Shown here piece by piece: positions 29,206 through 38,623 of a stretch of DNA of 64,000 bases. A program made the position numbers and the translations under genes. The DNA is from Hormoscilla sp. GM7CHS1pb. GTDB lineage: Bacteria; Cyanobacteriota; Cyanobacteriia; Cyanobacteriales; Desertifilaceae. The notes beneath the pieces were generated by a model. The model was not told the DNA's origin, ran no database searches, and saw only the letters and a program-made list of their open reading frames with translations. The stretch lies in contig JACONN010000002.1 of the NCBI GenBank assembly GCA_014323675.1, positions 1,780,001-1,844,000 on the forward strand. The letters run 5' to 3'. The number at the start of each line of letters is the position of its first letter. The first letter of the stretch is position 1.

Positions 29206-29524
29206 GTTGACTGATTTAGCCAACTAGCGACGATGCTAGCTAACTTATGTTGACTAAAATCGCCAACCCCGAGGATGAAAACTTGGCCCGATGGCCAAGC
29301 ACAAGCTGCCCGGGCCGGGGTAGCCACCGGTCAAGTTGACTAATTTAGCCAACCTACTTCGATGCTAACTTATGTTGACTAAGATAGTCAACCCCGAGGA
29401 TGAAAACCTGGCCATAGGGGCCAAATACAAGCTGCCCTTGTTGAGGTAGTCACCCACCGGCGTTATGTTGACTAATTTAGCCAACACGCTCCGATGCTAA
29501 CTCATGTTGACTTATATCGTCAAC
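29206..29524. promoter_or_regulatory. Array of six operator-like palindromes in three tandem pairs
   Basis: Six 19-bp imperfect palindromes of the form GTTGACT-N7-GYCAAC lie at 29206, 29249, 29335, 29374, 29467 and 29506. They alternate between type A (GTTGACTAATTTAGCCAAC) and type B (for example GTTGACTAAGATAGTCAAC). Each A-B pair is spaced 39-43 bp, and the pairs repeat every ~125-132 bp inside a degenerate tandem triplication. The last site overlaps the -35 box of the xre promoter. The most economical reading is that the XRE protein encoded next door binds these sites. Confidence 0.7.
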
Positions 29525-29536
29525 CCTTAGTATGAT
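29508..29536 (+). promoter_or_regulatory. Promoter of the xre-immA operon
   Basis: TTGACT (29508-29513), a 17-bp spacer and TATGAT (29531-29536) make a near-consensus sigma-70 promoter, 25 bp before the GTG start. The -35 element lies inside operator site six, as expected for autorepression. The two upstream copies of the repeat keep the -35 but have degraded -10 boxes (GGATGA). Confidence 0.7.
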
Positions 29537-29560
29537 TAGTAAGTAAGTAGGGAAAAAACC

Positions 29561-29926
29561 GTGAATCAGACGTTTGGCAAGGTTATTCGTCAAGCCCGCA
29601 GAGACAAGGGATACAGCCAGCGCGAGCTAGCCAAGTTGATAGGGGTGAATTATACCTACCTATCCAAGCTAGAGAACGACCACGCTGGGTATCCTCCTAG
29701 CGAGGAGGTCATTGAGTCCTTAGGGCGTCATCTAGAATTGGACGAAGTCGAGCTAAAATACTTAGCTGGCAGGATTGCGCCAGAAGACGAGGAAATTTTT
29801 AAAGAACTTATCAAGAGGTATAAACAGATGCCTGCTTTGCTCCGCCGCATACGGGACAATCCTGATTATGCCCAAAAATTACTTCAGGAAGTAACCCAAG
29901 TAGAAAATGAGGAGGAGCCATTTTGA
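29561..29926 (+). CDS. XRE family helix-turn-helix regulator
   Basis: The N-terminal ~65 residues form a Cro/CI-type helix-turn-helix (FGKVIRQARRDKGYSQRELA, then LIGVNYTYLSKLEN). The C-terminal half is acidic and helical. The GTG start lies just downstream of the operator array and promoter. The last four bases overlap the start of the peptidase gene (29923-29926), so the two are translated together. Repressors of this kind paired with ImmA/IrrE peptidases are typically inactivated by cleavage upon a stress signal. Confidence 0.9.
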   Translation: MNQTFGKVIRQARRDKGYSQRELAKLIGVNYTYLSKLENDHAGYPPSEEVIESLGRHLELDEVELKYLAGRIAPEDEEIFKELIKRYKQMPALLRRIRDNPDYAQKLLQEVTQVENEEEPF

Positions 29927-30567
29927 ATGTAATCAAGCCCTATCGCTTCATTCCCAAGGAGGAAATTGAGCGTCAGGCTAATGACCTTCTCAAGCAAATG
30001 GAGGCGACGCAAAATTTGGCACCCAAATGGCCTTTTGATGCTACTCGCGTGGCTGACTTTTTGGATCTAGGTGTTGTCTGGGACAGAATAGAGCCTGATG
30101 AGGAAGGGCCAATTGCAGCTATGATTCTGCCGCTTCAAAGTGAAATTGTAATAAATGAAGATATTTCAGCAATACATGGAGGCTTTGGCGAATCAACATT
30201 AGCCCATGAAATTGGACATTGGGAACTTCATATTGACCATAACGCGGTTGGGAAGTTTTTAGATCGCAGGGCGGATGGTATCGAAAAAACTATTATAGCG
30301 CCGTTTTTATGTCGTAGCGATACCATTCAGCGAGGGATTGAATGGCAAGCTCAGTATTTTGCTAGTTGTTTATTGATGCCTGTTGATAAGCTAGAAGAAG
30401 TTCAAAAGGGACGCGATTTAACGAAATGGCCTCATCTTTACGCTATAAAAGATGAGCTTGGTGTCACTATATCTAATCTGACAAACCGTTTGCAAGATAT
30501 TGATTGGATTCACATTCCCAAAAATTCTAAGCAAATTTATCTGGGAAAAGCTGCGCCTGGTCGGTAA
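29923..30567 (+). CDS. ImmA/IrrE family metallo-endopeptidase
   Basis: The zinc-binding HExxH motif is in STLAHEIGHWELH (about residue 98), with further conserved acidic and His residues downstream and QAQYFASCLLMP, a family hallmark. Known relatives (ImmA of ICEBs1, IrrE/PprI of Deinococcus) cleave a cognate XRE-type repressor in response to DNA damage. It starts at TTG and overlaps the xre gene by four bases, which supports a repressor-protease pair. The pair diverges from the nuclease-argonaute operon. Confidence 0.9.
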   Translation: MNVIKPYRFIPKEEIERQANDLLKQMEATQNLAPKWPFDATRVADFLDLGVVWDRIEPDEEGPIAAMILPLQSEIVINEDISAIHGGFGESTLAHEIGHWELHIDHNAVGKFLDRRADGIEKTIIAPFLCRSDTIQRGIEWQAQYFASCLLMPVDKLEEVQKGRDLTKWPHLYAIKDELGVTISNLTNRLQDIDWIHIPKNSKQIYLGKAAPGR

Positions 30568-30600
30568 AAGGGGCGATCGCCGCGATCGCCCCCGCTCCGA

Positions 30601-32082
30601 CTAATCAGTCTCACCCATCACCCAATTTACCAGAGTCCGGACCGGGAAACCCGTAGCGCCAACCCCATTATAGCCATTTTCTTTATCGGTCCAAACTGGT
30701 CCAGCGATATCTAAATGTACCCAAGGAGTATCCTTAACAAATTGCTGCAAAAACAGAGCTGCCGTAATCGAACCACCAGGACGCGGACCAGTATTTTTCA
30801 TATCAGCAACCACGGACTTCATGCCTTCAAAATACTTCTCCTCCATGGGCATGAGCCAGAACTTTTCACCGGAAATTTCAGCGGCTTTACTCAGCTCTTG
30901 TGCTAAAATATCGTCTGTACTCCACATCCCGCCAATATCATTGCCCAAAGCCACCACACAGGCACCTGTCAGGGTCGCCAGATCTACAATAGCATCAACG
31001 CCCAACTTGTCAGCAAACACCAAAGCATCTGCTAGAGTTAGACGACCTTCCGCATCCGTGTTGTTAACTTCGATCGTCTTGCCATTAGAAGCCTTAAGAA
31101 TGTCTCCTGGGTGCATTCCATGACCACTAATCATGTTCTCAGTTGCTGCTGAAATGAAGTGAACCTCAACATCAGGTTTCAGCTGACCAATAGCCTTTGC
31201 TGCACCGAGGGTCGCCCCAGCTCCACCCATGTCGATCTTCATCATTTCAATGCCGCTACCGCTAACCTTAAGATTATAACCGCCAGAGTCAAAAGTCAGA
31301 CCTTTGCCCACAATTGCTAACTTGCGCCGGGGCGTGCCTTTTGGCTTATAGGTGAGGTGGATGAACTTCGGGGGCAGATCCGAAGCCTTCGCTACACCCA
31401 AAAACGCACCCATCCCCAACTTTTCACAATCTTCTCGTTCCAAGATTTCTACATCCATCCCATAGGCTTGGGCCAGGTCTTGGGCCGTTTGGGCCAAAGT
31501 TATCGGCGTTACCTCATTTGCCGGTGCTGCCACCAATTGCCGTGCCAGGAACACGCCAGAACAGATAATCTGCCCACGGGATATGGCCTCTTGCTGACCG
31601 GCAAGCCCGAGCAAATCGATTTGCTCTAATTTGCTCGGTTTATCTTCCGGTTCTGACTTAAAACGGTTATCCTGGTATAAAGCCAACTCTATACCTTCTA
31701 CTATTGCCTGAGTGGTGGCCTCTGGGTCATCATTCCACACTGGCAGGCTCATCCCCAAGGTTTTACATCGTTCCTTTTTCGCCAAAGTGGCCCCAGTAGC
31801 AGCAGTACGACGCCAGCTATCCAAATTAAGGGAGTCTGGTTTACCCATACCCACCAGCATAATTTTGCGGATTCCGTCGCGCACGCCAGTGCGCGTGCAA
31901 GCGCTGGTGCCCTCTTTACCCTTAAATTCCGTCTCCTGCAACAGTTCGCTGATGGTCCCGTTCAGCCGCTCGTCCATCTGCCGGAGATCGCCTGTCAAAT
32001 CAACGGCATCCTCAAAAAAACCAATTACCAGGGCGTCCCCAGTCCAGTTAAGCCGTGGCGTGTCAATTGCTCTATATTCCAT
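30601..32082 (-). CDS. pepA: Leucyl aminopeptidase (M17 family)
   Basis: Cytosolic aminopeptidase with two metal ions. The family signature NTDAEGRL is present, preceded by [15 protein letters not shown] (metal-binding Lys/Asp) and [14 protein letters not shown]. Length 493 is normal. It is convergent with the immA gene (33 bp between stops, containing GCGATCGCCGCGATCGC) and is not expected to belong functionally to the argonaute locus. The ATG at 32082 gives [13 protein letters not shown]. Confidence 0.95.
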   Translation of the reverse strand: MEYRAIDTPRLNWTGDALVIGFFEDAVDLTGDLRQMDERLNGTISELLQETEFKGKEGTSACTRTGVRDGIRKIMLVGMGKPDSLNLDSWRRTAATGATLAKKERCKTLGMSLPVWNDDPEATTQAIVEGIELALYQDNRFKSEPEDKPSKLEQIDLLGLAGQQEAISRGQIICSGVFLARQLVAAPANEVTPITLAQTAQDLAQAYGMDVEILEREDCEKLGMGAFLGVAKASDLPPKFIHLTYKPKGTPRRKLAIVGKGLTFDSGGYNLKVSGSGIEMMKIDMGGAGATLGAAKAIGQLKPDVEVHFISAATENMISGHGMHPGDILKASNGKTIEVNNTDAEGRLTLADALVFADKLGVDAIVDLATLTGACVVALGNDIGGMWSTDDILAQELSKAAEISGEKFWLMPMEEKYFEGMKSVVADMKNTGPRPGGSITAALFLQQFVKDTPWVHLDIAGPVWTDKENGYNGVGATGFPVRTLVNWVMGETD

Positions 32083-32192
32083 CTGTTTATCTGTATCTCT
32101 TTCGATCGTTTGCCCTGGGATCTAGCCAGTCCGAATTGTAGATCGTCTATTAGAGGGGATAAGACAGCTAATAACAAAAGTTAAGTCGGCAG

Positions 32193-32262
32193 CGGGTGTG
32201 GTCATGCATTTGTTGGCAACGGAATGTTTGCTCTCCGTATCAACGGGTTTTGACCACACCCG
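32193..32262. repeat. Inverted repeat CGGGTGTGGTCA ... TGACCACACCCG
   Basis: Perfect 12-bp arms enclose a 46-base loop in the 415-bp gap between pepA and the lytic transglycosylase gene. The right arm belongs to the dispersed sequence GGTTTTGACCACACCC, which recurs near 36854, 39472 (inverted) and 60276. No gene is seen in the rest of the gap. Confidence 0.7.
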
Positions 32263-32497
32263 TCGGCAGCAGCTGTCAGAAACCAAACTCAATAGCGACA
32301 ATTAGGGCCAATTGGCGGCTCGTGGCTGAGTTGATGAGTAAAAGTATAGCTCGAAAAATCCATATAGTTGTAATCTAACAGTTTAGCTTTCGTCAAGAGG
32401 AAAGAGCAAAAATCAGACCTGATATCCCAGAGGTTGAACTTTATCAGCACTGTTAGAGTCTCAAGGGGATCGAAGTAGACCTTCTGTGTGAAGAGCC

Positions 32498-34783
32498 ATG
32501 TTTAAGGAGAAGCGACAGAGAAATAATCAAGTTTCTTGGGCGGCTTGTGCCGGTATTGGCGTACTGTTGATGGGAGTAACCCTACACAAAACGCCAGTAG
32601 TAGATGGACTACGCCAAAGGCTGGCTCAATGGTCGGCATCGGCTGATCAGTCGCGGCAGTTGCGGCTGACACCCATTCGGGAAAATTCGGTAATAGGTCT
32701 GTTGGTGCAACTGGCACCCAGGGACAGGGAGCAGAAACTGCAAGCGCTAGCCCAAGAGACAGGCTCTCATGAGAGCTTACGCGCTCGTTATTTGCTGGCA
32801 TCAGACCTGATAGAGCAGCAGCAGGGCCAACAGGCGCTCGCCCTGCTAGAAAAACTAGAGCGGGACTACCCAGTTTTAGGCTCTCACATCGCTCTCAAAC
32901 GCGCCCAAGCTTACGAGGTAATGGGCGATCGCCTGGGTGCGATATCGGCCTGGAAAGATTTGCAGCGTCGGTACTCCCAAGACCCAGTAGCAGCGGAAGC
33001 ACTGTTGGCCCAGGGCTCGACAGATCCGAAATACTGGGAAAAAGCGATCGCCCAATTTCCGGCCCATCCAGGGACAGTGGAAATGGCCTACCGAAGACTC
33101 TCTCAAGAGGATACCGACCAACTGCCGCTGTTGCTGCTATTGGCAAAACATGCCCATTACAGACAGGATTATACAGCGCTCCTCAATCAGCTAGTGAGCA
33201 AATATAAGGAGCAGCTGACCGCCGCAGATTGGGAGGCGATCGCCTTTGGTTACTGGGAAAAAGAAGCCTACGGAGAAGCCGGTGTAGCCTATAGGAAAGC
33301 GCCAGCAACGCCAGTAAATCGTTACCGTGCGGGCAGAGGGCTGCAACTGGGAGGGAAAAAACACGATAGCGTAGGAGCATACAAACAACTAATAGAAGAG
33401 TTTCCCGACGCTAAAATAACCGCCCGAGGGATGCTGCACCTCTCAAGACTCTCGGAGCCGAAATATGCCCTAGACTATCTGGAAAAAGTGCAGACACAGT
33501 TCCCTGACTTCGCAGCAGAGGCTCTATTAGAGAAATCAAAAGTTCTCAATAGTCTGGGAAGTGCTAAAGCGGCTTTTGTGGCCCGGGAATCGCTCCTGAC
33601 TCAATATAGCAATTCCGACGAGGCAGCTCAACTGCGATGGAGACTGGCACAAAAGCGAGCACAAGGTGGAGAGTTGACGGAAGCGTGGCAATGGGCCCAG
33701 CAGCTGACGAGGGAAAACCCCGACAGTCCCCTAGCTCCAGAAGCAGCCTTTTGGGTGGGGAAATGGGCTTCACGTCTGGGGCGGACAGACGATGCCCAGC
33801 AGTCCTTTGCTTATGTAATAATGCGCTACCCAGAGTCTTATTATGCCTGGCGCTCGGCGGTGTTATTGGGCTGGGATGTGGGGAACTTTAAGACTGTGCG
33901 TAAGCTCAAACCCCAATTAGATCGGCTCCCAGTCCGATCGGTACTGCCGGCAGGATCGAACACCCTCAAAGAACTCTATCAGTTAGGTCAAGACAGGGAT
34001 GCTTGGAAACTCTGGCAGGTGGAATTTACTAATCGCTCTGGCCGCACCGTAGCAGAACAGTTTACAGATGCGCTCATACGTTTAGCGATCGGGGAGCACC
34101 TGGAAGGCATTTTTATGATTAATAGCCTCAGTTGGCGGGACGAACCGGCAGAACGCGAACAGGTAAAGATGCTCAAGCAACAACTGGCTTATTGGCAGGC
34201 CCTCTATCCCTTTCCCTATCTAGAGCAGATATTATCCTGGTCAGAAGCATACCAGATCAATCCTCTCTTGGTGGTCGGTTTAATCCGTCAAGAATCCCGG
34301 TTTATGGAAAAGATCGAGTCCCCTGTTGGTGCCACTGGCTTAATGCAGGTGATGCCAGAGACCGGAGCATGGATTGCCGATCAAATCAATCTGACTGACT
34401 ACAAATTAAACAAGGCCAATGACAATATTAAACTGGGCACCTGGTATCTGGATTTCACCCACTGGCAATATCAAAACAACTCCATGTTAGCAGTTGCTAG
34501 CTACAACGCGGGAACGACTAATGTGGACAGATGGGTAGAAAGATTTGGTTTGCGCGACCCAGACCGTTTTGTCGAGTTCATCCCCTTTGGCGAAACCAAA
34601 GGCTATGTTAAATCGGTATTTGGTAACTACTGGAACTACGCCAGACTTTACGACCCCATGATTTCCCAGCAGCTAGCCCAGCTGCAATCATCAGTGGCAG
34701 CCTCTACCGTTCCGGAAAATCGGATGAGTCAGGAGACTACAGGAGAGAAGGTGAAAAATAGTTGGCCGTCGATCGAGGGATGA
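32498..34783 (+). CDS. Soluble lytic transglycosylase (TPR superhelix plus SLT domain)
   Basis: Cleaves peptidoglycan glycan strands. An N-terminal membrane anchor or signal (about 14-32) is followed by about 450 residues of TPR-like helices (for example QALALLEKLERDYPVLGSHI) and a C-terminal SLT domain. The catalytic Glu is in GLIRQESRF, followed by GATGLMQVMPETG and VASYNAGTTNVDRW, all family hallmarks. At 761 residues it matches the Slt70-like proteins of cyanobacteria. Start ATG (MFKEKRQRN) is preceded by a weak GAAGAG. Confidence 0.92.
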   Translation: MFKEKRQRNNQVSWAACAGIGVLLMGVTLHKTPVVDGLRQRLAQWSASADQSRQLRLTPIRENSVIGLLVQLAPRDREQKLQALAQETGSHESLRARYLLASDLIEQQQGQQALALLEKLERDYPVLGSHIALKRAQAYEVMGDRLGAISAWKDLQRRYSQDPVAAEALLAQGSTDPKYWEKAIAQFPAHPGTVEMAYRRLSQEDTDQLPLLLLLAKHAHYRQDYTALLNQLVSKYKEQLTAADWEAIAFGYWEKEAYGEAGVAYRKAPATPVNRYRAGRGLQLGGKKHDSVGAYKQLIEEFPDAKITARGMLHLSRLSEPKYALDYLEKVQTQFPDFAAEALLEKSKVLNSLGSAKAAFVARESLLTQYSNSDEAAQLRWRLAQKRAQGGELTEAWQWAQQLTRENPDSPLAPEAAFWVGKWASRLGRTDDAQQSFAYVIMRYPESYYAWRSAVLLGWDVGNFKTVRKLKPQLDRLPVRSVLPAGSNTLKELYQLGQDRDAWKLWQVEFTNRSGRTVAEQFTDALIRLAIGEHLEGIFMINSLSWRDEPAEREQVKMLKQQLAYWQALYPFPYLEQILSWSEAYQINPLLVVGLIRQESRFMEKIESPVGATGLMQVMPETGAWIADQINLTDYKLNKANDNIKLGTWYLDFTHWQYQNNSMLAVASYNAGTTNVDRWVERFGLRDPDRFVEFIPFGETKGYVKSVFGNYWNYARLYDPMISQQLAQLQSSVAASTVPENRMSQETTGEKVKNSWPSIEG

Positions 34784-34891
34784 TGCTTTAATGGAAGAGA
34801 AGGCGGTATAGCACTCCCAATGGGATGATAGGAAGACTATCTTCCCTGTCATCCTAGGAGATAAGGGCGAGATAGTGGTGAATAGCTGGTT

Positions 34892-36754
34892 ATGAATGAT
34901 AGAAAGGCCCGCAAACAAGCGGAAAAAACTCTCCAGGATCTTTTCCAACAAAAGATGTCGCTGTCGATGATGCAAGAACGCATCCACCGTCAGGAAAAAA
35001 TGCCGGAAATTCTCAGCATAACTGTTCGGGAAGTCCGGGAGTTCCTCAAGGCAGATAGAGTCACGATCTACAGATGTAATCAGGAAAAAAGCGGGTTTGT
35101 GGTGATAGTGTCAGCCGGCACAACAGCTAAGGAAAGTATGTTAGGATTGCAGGTAGATGAGAGATTAATACCAGCCGCAGAGGTGCAGGAATACCGGGAA
35201 GGGAAAATTAAGGCGATCGCGGATATATATAGGGCAGGGTTGCAAGAGTCTCAAGTTCAGTTACTCTCGGCGAGTCAGGTAGTGGCAAAGGTGGGCGTGC
35301 CCCTGCGGGTGGGAGATTCGTTGTGGGGTTTGTTAATGGTACATCAGTGCAATGGCCCCAGAAAATGGCAGCCCTTGGAAATGGATGCCCTGGAACAATT
35401 GGCAACACAGGTGGCGATCGCCATTCAGCAATTGGAACTTTACCAACAGGTTCAAAACCTGAACAGCGTTCTAGAAAACCAGGTACGGGAACGCACGGCC
35501 CAACTGGAACAAGCACTGAACTTTGAGGCGATGCTCAAACGCATCACGGATAAGGTCCGCGATAGTCTGGATGAAACCCAGATTTGGCAAGCAGCAGTGC
35601 GGGAAGTAACTGAAGTTCTGGGCATCCGGGGTTGTAATGCAGCTCTGTACGACCAGGAAAAAGGAACATCCATTATCAGTGCAGCCTATAGTAAAGGTCC
35701 TATGATTAATCAAGAGCGGGTCGGACGAGTTGCTGCGCTGAAGAAATTCCCGGAAATCTACCAGCAGCAGCTCTTGCAGGGTCAGTATTTTCAGTTTTGT
35801 TCTTTGCTCCCTAACCCAGACAGGGGTAGGGTGGCAATGCTCGCTTGCCCCATTTTTGATAACCAAGGTGTTTTGGGCGATCTCTGGCTGATCAATCATG
35901 CAGATTATGTATTTAGTGAGTTGCAGATTCGCTTGGTGCAGCAGGTCGCAAATCAATGCGCGATCGCCCTCCGCCAAGCTAGACTCTACCAAGCTGCCCA
36001 AACACAGGTAGAAGAACTACAAAAGCTCAGTCGCCTCAAGGATGAGTTCGTCAGCACGGTGCAACATGAATTACGGACGCCGATGACCAACATGACCATG
36101 GCGATTAAAATGTTGACGATCGGTCTGCGTCAGGCGGGAGTTTTGCCCGCACCAGGGACGGAAGCTCCAGAGGGTAAGCCTTCAAAGGTGGATCATTATT
36201 GGAAGATTATCCAAGATGAATGTAAACGAGAAATTAGTTTGATTAACGATCTGCTAGATTTGCAGCAACTGGAGAATCAATCACAACCTATAGCGTCCGA
36301 AGCCATAGAATTCCAGTCCTGGCTCCGGACCCTGGTAAAACCGTTTATCGATCGGGCCAGCAGCCGTCAACAAGTCCTAGAGGTAGATCTGGACGACCAA
36401 CTGCCCCCTGTAATCTCCGATCCGGCTATTCTGGAAGGGGTAATACGCGAGTTGCTCAATAATGCTTGCAAATATACTCCACCCGGAGAACGCATTCTAC
36501 GTTCTGCACGCAGTCACCAGGATAAAATTATTCTCAGAGTGACTAATTATGGGGTGGTCATTCCTGCCAATGAACTGCCACGCATTTTTGATAAGTTCTA
36601 CCGCGTCCCCAGTACTGACCCCTGGAAGCAGGGCGGCACTGGCTTAGGCTTAGCTTTAGTTCAGAAACGTGTTGGCCGCTTGGGTGGGACGATCGAGGTG
36701 GAAAGTGGAGAGGGTAAAACCTGCTTTACGATCGAGTTACCCATTAAAATTTGA
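34892..36754 (+). CDS. Hybrid-free sensor histidine kinase with two GAF domains
   Basis: A 620-residue cytoplasmic histidine kinase. Two GAF domains (about 30-180 and 215-365) precede the dimerisation domain with the phospho-acceptor His392 in TVQHELRTPMTNM and the ATP-binding domain with the N box (LLNNACKY), a DKFYRVPSTDPW segment and the G2 box GGTGLGLALVQK. There are no membrane segments or receiver domain, and the first GAF lacks the usual chromophore Cys context, so it is probably not a phytochrome. No response regulator is adjacent. Confidence 0.9.
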   Translation: MNDRKARKQAEKTLQDLFQQKMSLSMMQERIHRQEKMPEILSITVREVREFLKADRVTIYRCNQEKSGFVVIVSAGTTAKESMLGLQVDERLIPAAEVQEYREGKIKAIADIYRAGLQESQVQLLSASQVVAKVGVPLRVGDSLWGLLMVHQCNGPRKWQPLEMDALEQLATQVAIAIQQLELYQQVQNLNSVLENQVRERTAQLEQALNFEAMLKRITDKVRDSLDETQIWQAAVREVTEVLGIRGCNAALYDQEKGTSIISAAYSKGPMINQERVGRVAALKKFPEIYQQQLLQGQYFQFCSLLPNPDRGRVAMLACPIFDNQGVLGDLWLINHADYVFSELQIRLVQQVANQCAIALRQARLYQAAQTQVEELQKLSRLKDEFVSTVQHELRTPMTNMTMAIKMLTIGLRQAGVLPAPGTEAPEGKPSKVDHYWKIIQDECKREISLINDLLDLQQLENQSQPIASEAIEFQSWLRTLVKPFIDRASSRQQVLEVDLDDQLPPVISDPAILEGVIRELLNNACKYTPPGERILRSARSHQDKIILRVTNYGVVIPANELPRIFDKFYRVPSTDPWKQGGTGLGLALVQKRVGRLGGTIEVESGEGKTCFTIELPIKI

Positions 36755-36780
36755 AAGTATGTTAAATTAATATTATATAC

Positions 36781-37002
36781 TCAAAACAAGATGATTCTTT
36801 TCTTTTTGAGTTCTTTTTTCGCACTGCCTGGGGAACGCGCGACAAACCCAACTGGTTTTGACCACACCCCTTCCCAGAAGGTCGAAGTCACTTTGGCCGC
36901 CTGCGCTCTTGAAGTCCAGTCCTGAAAAATCGGCATCTCCTCCACTTCCGGCGGCAGTGAGAAAACATCTCCCCAGTATAGCCAGTTAAAGCGAGAGGCC
37001 AT
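36781..37002 (-). pseudogene. N-terminal fragment of a probable methyltransferase-type gene
   Basis: Minus-strand reading begins MASRFNWLYWGDVFSLPPEV and continues EEMPIFQDW, which looks like a genuine start of a cyanobacterial protein. After about 48 codons it runs into the dispersed repeat GGGTGTGGTCAAAACC and then a basic, low-complexity end. I recall similar N-termini on class I methyltransferases found after tatC, but this is from memory and weak. It is likely truncated by the repeat. Confidence 0.4.
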
Positions 37003-37086
37003 TGCCCGGCACTGGTCAGTCTAATTAAAGCACTAAAGTGCTTGCTGTCCGGGTCCAGACGAGATCGATCGCCATCGTCGGAAATT

Positions 37087-37953
37087 TCAATGTCCCAGCA
37101 CCATCACCAAACCTATGCCGCCAAAATAGAGACCCAGGACCGCGCTGGCGAGTAAACTTTGAGTTACCGGGTCGGTGGAAGGAGTGAGAATAGCACCCAA
37201 AACGACTGCACCTAGGACAACGTAGCGCCAACCAGAGAGCATTTGTTTGGAAGAGACAATGCCCAGCAGGCCCAGTAGGGCTTGAATCACGGGAATTTGA
37301 AAGGCCAAACCCGTGCTGAACATCAGCAGCAGGACAAATTCAAAATAGCGGTTGATCGACCACAACTGTTCTACCACACCGGAGCCATAGTTAATGAAAA
37401 AATTCAGAGCAGCTGGCAGGAGAACCAAGAAAGAAAAGACCAATCCTGCGACAAACAGCACGCTGGATCCTAAAACCACCGGTCCTATGAGCCTTCGTTC
37501 CCGGCGGGTGAGTCCGGGTAAGACAAACATAATAATTTGGTAGAGGACAAAGGGGCTAGCTACCAAGAGGCCACTGTAACCTGCGACTTTCAGAGAAACA
37601 AAGAAATATTCACCCGGGGCCAACTGGAGGAATTTTACACCTTGGGCGGGAATTTCGAGCAACCCGACGATCGGCTTTACCGTCGCGAAGCAGGCGATCG
37701 CTCCCAGGAGAACAGCAATTAAAGCATAAAAAATCCGCTGGCGCAACTCCTTCAAATGGTCAAACAAGGACATCTCCACATCATCTGGCAGTTCGTCAAG
37801 ATATTCATCGTCAATCTCAGGGTTAGCAGTCGATTCTATGTTACTGTCTCGATCGGGGGTAGTTGCAGATTTCATCTCAGGGGTCATCAGCTCGGCTATA
37901 GTATTATCTCCAGATTTGTTACCATTGTAAGTCTCGCCGTTCGTAGTAAACAC
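37087..37953 (-). CDS. tatC: Twin-arginine translocase subunit TatC
   Basis: Polytopic membrane receptor of the Tat export system. The family signatures are clear: [17 protein letters not shown] at the first helix, the [16 protein letters not shown] periplasmic/lumenal loop with the conserved Pro-Gly-Glu, and [10 protein letters not shown]. Six membrane segments follow the usual spacing. The N-terminal ~40 residues are acidic and variable; the true start may be the internal ATG giving [11 protein letters not shown]. It lies on the minus strand and starts next to a palindrome pair. Confidence 0.94.
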   Translation of the reverse strand: MFTTNGETYNGNKSGDNTIAELMTPEMKSATTPDRDSNIESTANPEIDDEYLDELPDDVEMSLFDHLKELRQRIFYALIAVLLGAIACFATVKPIVGLLEIPAQGVKFLQLAPGEYFFVSLKVAGYSGLLVASPFVLYQIIMFVLPGLTRRERRLIGPVVLGSSVLFVAGLVFSFLVLLPAALNFFINYGSGVVEQLWSINRYFEFVLLLMFSTGLAFQIPVIQALLGLLGIVSSKQMLSGWRYVVLGAVVLGAILTPSTDPVTQSLLASAVLGLYFGGIGLVMVLGH

Positions 37954-37997
37954 TAAAGTGTTTACTATAGTTCGTAGTAAACACTTTAGTGTTTACT
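37945..37997. repeat. Pair of 22-bp palindromes, AGTAAACACT-AA/TT-AGTGTTTACT
   Basis: Two palindromes, at 37945-37966 and 37976-37997, are reverse complements of one another, and both follow the word TTCGT. They lie at and just upstream of the tatC start. A shorter relative, GCACTAAAGTGC, is at 37030-37041 beyond the other end of the gene. They could be operators for tatC or a mobile palindrome. Confidence 0.75.
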
Positions 37998-38485
37998 GGC
38001 TAGCGTTGGTCCGCCATACATGAGTCCAGATCGCCATGCTTGAGGCACCAGATCGTCAACAGAGAGCCAAAATTGCTCTACTTTTACTAAGCAGACTATT
38101 TGCCTCCAGTCCAAATTAATCAACCTACATTCCGCACGACAAAATGGATTACGGAATGATTACAAACGCTTGGTGATTTTGCAAACCTAAAAGCTGATAT
38201 CAGTATAAATATTTATACCTTGTGTTTGCCAAATTGCTAGATATGTTTTGTATTATAAAACGTAGGACAACGGCAATCGTCCCGAGCAATTTAGTATTAC
38301 ATAGCATGTTACAGCTTGTGGTGCGTAATATGGGATCGAGGTTAATTAATTTATACTTAGCCTTGATTATACATAGTTTTTTAAAAAACTTTGCTCAACA
38401 TTGCTTTTTGCCTTATCTTTGGCCTCAAAATTTGTATGTAATTAACCGATTTAGCAAGTATAATTATGGTTTATTATGATAACAA

Positions 38486-38596
38486 GGGACTGTGGAAGGA
38501 ATAAATAACCGTCTCAAGTTAATTAAACGTAAGGGATATGGATTCAGAAATTTTGAAAATTTTCGCTTGCGTAGTCTCCTTTCCTGGTGCTTTTAG
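38486..38596 (+). pseudogene. C-terminal remnant of an ISL3-family transposase
   Basis: The frame reads GTVEGINNRLKLIKRKGYGF followed by RNFENFRLRSLLSWCF and a TAG stop, which is the typical C-terminus of ISL3 transposases. Nothing upstream in this frame resembles the rest of the protein. The remainder of the gap from 38000 to 38485 is A+T-rich and shows no other gene. Confidence 0.65.
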
Positions 38597-38623
38597 CTTC
38601 AATCTAGCATACTAGATTGAGAA

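Noticed and set aside
29016..29327. A 103-codon minus-strand frame in the operator region
   Set aside because: It covers the triplicated promoter-operator DNA and encodes repeats created by that triplication; no homology or start signal. It also overlaps the nuclease promoter.
38222..38479. An 85-codon open frame
   Set aside because: Its composition (Lys/Leu/Phe-rich, no conserved segment, no ribosome binding site) looks like A+T-rich noncoding DNA, and it lies in IS debris.
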